64,000 nt of DNA from Salvia splendens (lineage: Eukaryota; Streptophyta; Magnoliopsida; Lamiales; Lamiaceae). Every line of letters starts with the position of its first letter. Position 1 is the first letter of the stretch. Positions 56,755 through 64,000 of the stretch are shown in pieces. Below the pieces are notes generated by a model. It searched no databases and was not told the origin of the DNA. It was given only the letters and a program-made list of their open reading frames with translations. The stretch spans positions 24,255,883 to 24,319,882 of the forward strand of contig NC_056039.1 in NCBI RefSeq assembly GCF_004379255.2, read 5' to 3'. Both the position numbers and the translations under genes were made by a program.

Positions 56755-59371
56755 TGTAATAGCCGAGACCTAGATTCTCGAGAATTCTTAAGAAATAAAT
56801 ACCAGCTTTTATTTAACGAATGAAAGAGTATTTTTATTTCTTGAGAAATGGTACAAATTACAGTTTTCAGAATCTCAAAACTAAAGTTACAATCTTTGAC
56901 GACGAAAATTAAAAGTTGAGCTACTACACTATTACATTTAGAAATCCCGAAGGGCTACTTTGGCCTTCGTCACCGGGCCGTCTCGGCCACAGATTTTCGA
57001 ACGAGCCGGGAGGGCGAGACCACGAGGGAAGACAACCTCGTTGGCCAGCCGCAGCTCCTGCCAAAGTGCACGAAAAAGAGAATTAGTTGCATGAAATAAA
57101 GACAACTAAAAGAAGTGTTAAAAGGGGAATGAGTACCCTTACCTTTCCAAAGAAAAGAGGAAGGCTTGGTCGAAAGGGGCAAGTCCAGCCAACAGATTTT
57201 TGCACCGCAGTGGCTGCACTATGCAAGGCTGAGTTTTTGCAGCTCTTACCCCTTTATCCACCAGCCATAGTCCGGAAATCAGCCCCCACAATGCCACCTC
57301 TAGTGTGCACCTGCAAAAGAGACAAAATCCATGAATGAATCAAAGTACAAGGCAGCACAAAACTCCAAATCAGTTAAAGAATGCTGCAGGGATGGCAGCC
57401 AACATAAGGCAGCCTTAAGGCTCCTTCTTTCCAGCCAAGTAACAAACTCTTGCAGCTTTCAGTTACTCCCTATCCATAAATGTAAATAGCCCTCAGCCTC
57501 TTCCTCCCTTTCCCATCACCAAATCAGCCGTTTTACAGTGAGGCATAGAGTGGGAGGGACCGAAGCAGCAAGAGGGAGTAGAGGGGATCAAAGCCGAGAG
57601 TAAGGGGACAACAAGATACGCAACAGCGAAGGTAAAACCTCCTTCGAACTCTTCTTAAACCCATGTCATCATATAGTTAGAATACAACATAGAAACCTTA
57701 GGAAGCATGCTCACACTAAGACTTCCACCCAAAGAATGACAGTAACGCAAGAATGCTAGGATATCATAGTTAGAGCTCAAGTACGGTAATCACATCAGAA
57801 TAACGAGAACGAGCAGTAGCCGCAACAACTGAGATTTTTTTTCGAACTTAAACTTGGGGAAGAACCCCTCACCAACAAAACACAACTACATTGAAAGCTA
57901 AGTAAGCGTAGCAAGTTTATCCGTTTAAACTGAGCTGGGGGAGAAAACTTAGCTGAGGCCGCAGAGGCAGTCGCAGAGCCGTCAACGACGGCGCTGACCT
58001 TCAGGAGGCAGCGACGTCAGCCAATAGAGCGACGGAGGTGTACGCCGAGCCTCGTTCGGCGGCGCACGAGGCAGAGACCTCACTGGTTGGCATCAGACCC
58101 TGTGCTCGAAGGCCGTTCGCGAGGGAACGGCGAGTCCTGACCACACGGAACTCGCGGACGACAGGCGGTGATACACCATAACGGCCGCGATGGAGGGTGA
58201 CGCCGGAGGCGGCGCTGATTGAAGGCGGCGTCGGAACGAAAGGGGGGCTAGGGTTTCCCGTTTCCAGTTGTTTCTTCAATTTGGGGAAAAGTTATGAAAA
58301 TGAAAGAGAAAGATGGAAGGGGGAGTAGTTGGGCCATGCCCAATTTATTTCCCTTGGGCCTAGTGAGTAAATGGTCCAAACTGGACCAGTCACCTAATCT
58401 GGGCCGATTGTTTAAGAAAATAAATAGTCTGGGCCAGAATAAATAAATTTCCAGCTGGGCTTGAGAATTTAATTACTAGAACCATTAATTTGGTTGAAGC
58501 CGTTATCTTGGATCAAGTTAAAAGCATGACGAAAATTATTCCCTAAGCCACGGAAGAAAAGTACTATTAAGCCGTGTCGAAATAATATTCGATAAATAGT
58601 TAAAGCAGACTTTAATAGTCACAGAAAGTATTTTAAAATACTTAAGATAATCCGGGAAATAATTATAACCGAACGGGGCAGCCGGATTCAGAACAATTTA
58701 AATCGCCGATTTAATTACAGAATTTAGATCTCTAATATTTAGAAAGAAAGAGATAAAATAAAAGATCACGCTTAGGCATGCATTCATGCAAGATCAATGA
58801 TTACTTAAAGCCTAATTTAAGTATATTATTTTTGAAAAGGGACGTCGTCGCTCGACGAGTAAATCTCAAGTCAGACAGTGCCCGTTTGAAAGAGTTAAGC
58901 AAACGAGGTGGGCTTTTCTATCCTACATTATGTGTGGGCTTTCTTTCCTTTCAGAATTTATGTGAAAAAGCATGAATATTTTCAGTGAGTTGTCATGCCA
59001 TGTTTTATTTTGTGATTGCCTATCTGTTAAATCGAATTCGGGTCCTAGTAGGTCAGTAAATCCTACTCGGACTAGTGTACACGTACGGACCGTGAGCTAG
59101 CGCCAGGTTGGCCGGTCTAGGGGTCGTGAGCTAGCGCCAGGTTGGCCGGCCCAGTGGTCGTGGAATGTGGCCACATTCCCGATTCACATAGCTGATATGG
59201 CATATCATCAGAAGTTTAAAAGACTGCAGTCTATTTCAGAAAGAAATAACAGATTTTAGTGACCGGGACTTATTTTCAGAAAAACCCCGCGTTCACTCAG
59301 CTTGGCTGACAATTAAAAGAAAACAGTTTTCGGCATAAGCCACTGCGTATATCAAGTACTCAGCCCTGCAT
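56755..59371 (+). mobile_element. Gypsy LTR F, truncated
   Basis: Starts TGTAATAGCCGAGACC and follows the same plan as LTR E and the 43247 solo LTR: GC-rich ORF-like block (about 57960-58260), the module AAACGAGGTGGGCTTTTC (about 58901-58918), CGAATTCGGGTCC (about 59032), CTAGTGTACAC (about 59073), then TACTCAGCCCTGCATA at its end. The final GTGCAGGTTGAGC...GTGACA part is missing. A 36-base tandem duplication (GTGAGCTAGCGCCAGGTTGG) lies at about 59090-59160. ORF 58001-58279 is not convincing. Confidence 0.75.
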
Positions 59372-60260
59372 ATTGTATTTAGAAAATATCCTAGTAGATT
59401 TAGATAATTAAATGTATCTCTATCTTGTAGATATTGATAGATTTATATCTATCTAGAATATATCTTAGAAGATTTAGATAATTGTTAATCCAGTATTGTA
59501 ATTATCTTTTGGATTTAAGATAGATTTAGTTCTATCTAGTTAAATCCTAGTTGAATTAATTAATATTAATTCTAGTTTATCCTAATTTTATGGATATAAA
59601 TAGATTTATTTCTATTTAGAAAATATCCTAGATAAATTTAGATTAAGATAATACAAGATAATCCTTATCTAATTGGATTTTGATAAAGTTAATTTTATCT
59701 AGAATAAATCCTAATAGATAGTATGATATATTCTAGTTTCTTATTCAAATAATCTAAGATTTTCTTAAATCTTAGAGTGATTGGATTTTATCTTCATCTT
59801 ATGGATTTGGATAAATTTGTTTCTATCCTGAAATATCCTAGTATGATTTAGATAATGATAATCTAAGATCAGTCTTATCTTGAATTTTAGGATTTGATTT
59901 TATCCATGTAAAATCTAGAATAATCCTAAGAGGATTTAGATAGATTCCATTCTATCTAGATAAATCCTAAATTAGTTTGGATAGTCATTATCCAAATAAA
60001 TCGTATCAAATCCGAAATTACTATTTTGGATAAGATAAGGAATTAATTATTTAATTAAATCTCCCTAGATTTATTAAATAATTCCAATAATTATCCAGTG
60101 TGATTAATTACCATAAAGTAAATAGATTTATCTATTTATTTGGTGTTAATCTGGTTTAAGTGGATTATCTGCCTTTTCTGCTTATGTGATAATTATGCAA
60201 AAACCATGTTTAAAATGACTAAGCGATAATTACAACAGTGTGTTGTATATGGTCTCCATA
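59372..60260 (+). repeat. AT-rich degenerate repeats in the copia A leader
   Basis: Diverged copies of words like AAATCCTAGATAGATTTAG, the counterpart of 18880-19985 in inverted orientation. Confidence 0.6.
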
Positions 60261-60283
60261 AATTGGTCTATATATGAAGCTGT

Positions 60284-60452
60284 TTCTAATATTATCGCGA
60301 CCCACCTTAGTGGGAGCAATAATCCTACGAAATAGCAAGTTTATAAGATTAGACTTCTTAATAGTAAATTGTTTAAACTAGAAGCGAGTTTCTAATATTA
60401 TCGCGACCCACCCTAGTGGGAGCCATAATCCTGTGAAATTGCAAGTTCATGT
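60284..60452 (+). repeat. Leader direct repeat of copia A
   Basis: Two units sharing TTTCTAATATTATCGCGACC and CACCYTAGTGGGAGC, about 107 bases apart, matching the pair near 18500-18690. Confidence 0.8.
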
Positions 60453-60794
60453 GTTTAAACATATATATAAGATAGCTATGGAATTTTGTTAGTGGCGTAC
60501 GACCTTCCCTAGAAGGAGTATCAAAACAGAAATGAAATTCCTAGATGCTAATATTTAGGGTAAAAGCTTAGGCAATATTTGGCGGCCATGCCACCTTAGT
60601 GGTCTCTGGACTATCCGTCGGTATTGTGACCAGGAAATTGTTGGAATCCGAATTTGTATGACCTCCCTAGAGACGTACTTATTTTGGATTTCACGGTTGC
60701 GAGATACATAAATTATTTTGTGGTTGTTTGCAATTATGTATCAAGCATAGTATGCGATAAATAGTTTTATTTCTTCTCAGCCAAATTCTTAATA

Positions 60795-60925
60795 ATGTCT
60801 GCGAACCTTAAAGAAATCAAACTCGAAGGCCAAAATTATGTAGACTGGAAATATAAAATGGATAAGATTCTCATTGCTGAAAAATTAAAGTTTGTACTCA
60901 CCAATTCATGTCATCCATTTCCTTG
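60795..60925 (+). pseudogene. Copia A gag N-terminus
   Basis: ATG at 60795 opens MSANLKEIKLEGQNYVDWKY KMDKILIAEKL..., the typical start of a copia (UBN2) gag, and stops at TGA 60923-60925. Downstream ORF 61031-61429 (SVTQLVFILSSSPNVIRSEY) is a further gag piece after a frameshift; the expected CCHC knuckle survives only as CHQC. Confidence 0.75.
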
Positions 60926-63900
60926 ACAAAATTCTACAAAGAAAGTTTAAGAATGCATTTTATGCGTGCACTTGGCAAGTTCTTTGAGATAGAAGGTCAA
61001 ACTACTTTCTTTTAAGTAGTAAGACACGTCTTGGTTTATATTGATGAAAGAGGGATATCCAATGAGGACGTTGTCCAGATTTTGTTGAAGCATCCAAAAG
61101 AGTTAGAATATTTTGAAGAATCTTCTGATTCAGTTACTCAATTAGTTTTTATACTCAGTTCATCGCCAAATGTAATAAGAAGTGAGTACAAGAAGGTTGT
61201 TACTGAAAAATTGGAAACCTTCAGCATTGTATTCACTTTATTACTTTTGGAGGAAGATAACATGATAGTTGACGAATTCATTAAGGCTGCATCTTTCCTA
61301 TGTCTTAGTTCAATCGAACAGAAGACTAGCAATGGAAAGAGGGAAGAGCTGAATTGTCATCAATGCCTGCTAGAAAGCAAGAAAGGCAAGAAAAATTTGG
61401 TGAAAAAGCAAAGAGAAGATGCATTGTAAGTCGGATTGACCTCTTCTATAGAAGGACAATGACTTAGATAACAATGCAATTTCTAAAAGAGAGATCTAGA
61501 TCCAGTTGGACAGTTGTTGCAGTGGGAGCTATTTTTTTATGCTCACTTTATTGTTTTGTTTTGATGTATAAGACTTTGTTTTATTGGTACAGTTTAGTTT
61601 GGAAAGAATTCAGTTTCAGTTTCTAAACTTGTTAATGATTAAATGATGTTCGATGTCATTTGATAATGTGTGCATTATTGAGAAATGTGGATCGAATATC
61701 TATCATAGTACCATAGAAAAACAAATTATACATCATAGTATCTAAACAATATAATTGCAAAAGATTGAGTTTAACACCACAGTTCAGCTTCTTAAACAAT
61801 GAATGATAAAGTATTTATGGTACTTAATCATAAGGCCAAGAAAGTACTTAGTAATTGTTCAAACTGATTTTGTCTAACTCAAGTGACTATCGAGATTTTA
61901 ACAACTTACTTGTTAAATAGCTTGAAAGTCAGGTAAGTCTGGTTGATGCACAATAAGTTAGAATCTTTTGGTGGATCAAGGATTCAGAATACTTATAGAG
62001 GTGCGACATAGAAAAACTAGCAAGTCTTAATGGTTTATACCATAGGAGACGAGCAATGAGTTAAGATCAGTAGTGGGAGCTAAATCCTAGTTGACTACTC
62101 CAAGCATTCTTCTAAAGAATGGGATAGTCATATAAGAAGATATCGAAGTCTCTCGAAGACAAGTTCGATAAGTGAACAATTTTACTCAATAACACCTTAT
62201 CATTGATGGGATATACGTTGGAAACAACGAGTTATACCTTAAAGAGACTACCATAACATCAGTACCTTCTACAACACACGAGTTGTAGACTAGAGGTAAG
62301 TTTAGTCCAACACATCTCAAGGTGTGGAGTTATTCCAAGACATGTTTTGGAAAAGGTATCCAAGTAATTGGAGTTGTGTACTCAGGTATGTTTTAAGGTT
62401 GTCCCAAATGATAGAAAAGGTACAAGTTCTATAATCTTCACGTCAAGATATGTGTTTGTTTACACGAATACTAGATTCTTTGATGAAGATTATGAGGAGA
62501 ACTACAAGCTTAACAAACATGATAATTCTCAAGATAATGAGAATATCTATTTTCCATCTTAACCAAGAAGTCATACCATTAGAAACTTATGCACTACGAA
62601 AATCAACGTTTGTACCTAAGATTGTAAGAGTCGTGTCGTAGTGGGAGCGTTCTTAGCGAACATAATAAGTTCATGGGTCTAAAAGAGTCTTAAGACTCAG
62701 TCTTAGATCAACTTGGACATAATCCCTGTAACTACAAGGACGCAATGACTTTTTCAGATAATCATTCTTGATAAGATGATAGATTCTGAATAAAAATCTT
62801 AAATAGACAAGAATGTTTGCAAGACTTGCGATACTACCCATAGACTATTTCAGTCAGTGGGAGCTAGTGTACCTGCAAGTGTAAGCATGGATCTCAAAAG
62901 GCTAGAATAATGGCAAAGGGTTATACCCAGAGAGAATTATATTCTCGTCTGCCATTTTTGCCTAAGTCGATCTGTATATTGTCTATTGTAGCCTACATAA
63001 ATTAGGATGTATGTACTATGATTGTCAAGACAGTTTTCTTTAAGTAGAAGTCTTGAGGAGATCATCTGCATGGAACATCTTAATGGTTATGTAATACATG
63101 GCAAGAAAGTTGAAAGTGCCCTATATTTGGTATTCATGGTACTCTACGATGACGACATCTATAAAAGTTGATAAACAACTAAGAGGGTTATCTAGCGTAG
63201 GAAACTGGTCGTCTACCCAGTTTAAGGATGATGGATTTAAGATAATCTAGTTACATTCTAAGCATCTGTGTCATCAGATTGCTAGAAAAAGAATGTATGT
63301 TTTCTTAAATAATCCTACATCTACACAATACTTAAACACTTTAGCATTGAAATCCTAAGAAAAGGTTTTTCTTTTTCTAGATGGAATTATTTTGTCTCTA
63401 GTCAAGTGTTTTTCGACATTGAATGAGATCAAGAAGAATGAGACAAGTTCCATAATTGGAAGTCTCATATATGCTATGATGTGTATTAAGTTAGATATTA
63501 GCTTTGCCGTTGGCATAGAAGCATGATATCATTTTAACCATGGCCAAGGACATTGGATTGGGTAAAGAATATACTATAGTACTTGAAGAAGACTAAACGG
63601 TATGCTCTAGTTTACCAGACATCCATGTTATGTCCTTTAGGTTACATCAACTTGATTTTATAATTGATTGATGATCGAGTTATCCTCTGACTATGTGTTA
63701 ACGTTAGGAGTTGAAAACTGAGTCATGAAGGAGTGTGATTACATCACACTCTATCATGAAAATTACAAGTGTGGTTTCATCATAAACTACTAAGGTAGTT
63801 GTTAATCTCAGTAACTTCCTAATAGCTTTGACCGTGAATCCGAGTATGCCTATGAGTATTATATTTTGTTATGATTACTCTAGCCAAGTGTCTAACTCGA

Positions 63901-64000
63901 GGGATACACGATCTGATAAAGCTAAGCAATCACATAGAGATGAAGTATGAAATTAATTAAGGATTAAGTGCGCAGCAAGACGTTATGGTTTCCAAGATAT
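60926..64000 (+). pseudogene. Decayed gag-pol of plus-strand copia A
   Basis: No long frame, but order and traces fit copia pol. Around 62880-63000 fragments of the KGYTQ and KSIRILLSI reverse transcriptase region can be read. At about 63450-63520, IIGSLIYAMMCIKLDISFAV corresponds to the pre-RNase H GSLMYAM-CTRPDI block, and RNase H-like sequence extends to the window edge. The element continues past 64000, so its 3' LTR is not seen. Short ORFs (62368-62641) are fragments. Confidence 0.65.

Noticed and set aside
58001..58279. GC-rich ORF in LTR F as a protein gene
   Set aside because: The equivalent GC-rich block in other LTRs does not keep the frame.

Overview
The window is plant nuclear DNA, probably from a eudicot. 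It is AT-rich and made almost entirely of nested, mostly dead transposable elements, with long LTRs, FAR1-type Mutator (MULE) transposase sequence, Ulp1-protease fragments and hAT MITEs. I cannot fix the species; an asterid is only an impression. I see no complete, ordinary host gene.

Left third (1-28.2 kb). After a gag scrap, a hAT MITE (1442-1857) and AT-rich DNA comes one large old Ty1/copia element, 'A', on the minus strand. Its 3' LTR (2962-15060) is split by a 1.15-kb solo LTR (3901-5052, duplication CCCAA) and by a complete Ty3/gypsy element, 'B' (5174-14609, 3.2-kb LTRs, duplication TTATC). Its interior (15061-25285) is split by a very young copia element, 'C' (20371-24697). C has LTRs identical by eye, duplication GTTAT and one 1129-codon ORF that lacks the integrase core. 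A's 5' LTR is interrupted by copia 'D' (25472-28208), whose pol is interrupted by an LTR element without coding capacity, 'E' (28209 to about 31360).

Middle (31.4-47.5 kb). MITEs and a roughly 0.7-kb segmental duplication lead into a MULE-like domain. On the minus strand it holds a FAR1-type transposase pseudogene, cut by a 3.48-kb solo LTR. It also holds two tandem copies of a Ulp1 (C48) catalytic exon, and a four-exon reading frame that resembles the N-terminal part of plant Ulp1-like genes. Introns and spacers are filled by a minisatellite family built on TATCATTTTATC. I regard this as the most unusual part of the window.

Right third (47.5-64 kb). A decayed CRM/Reina-like gypsy element, 'G' (47537-54099), carries a periodic array of GC dyads in its LTRs. 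It is followed by a fragment of a minus-strand A LTR and then by a second A element on the plus strand (54732 to beyond the window end), itself split by a truncated gypsy LTR, 'F' (56755-59371).

Nothing here works together as a host pathway. The shared logic is transposition, nesting and decay. Most inactivating changes I could place are C-to-T or G-to-A changes, as expected for methylated plant transposons.
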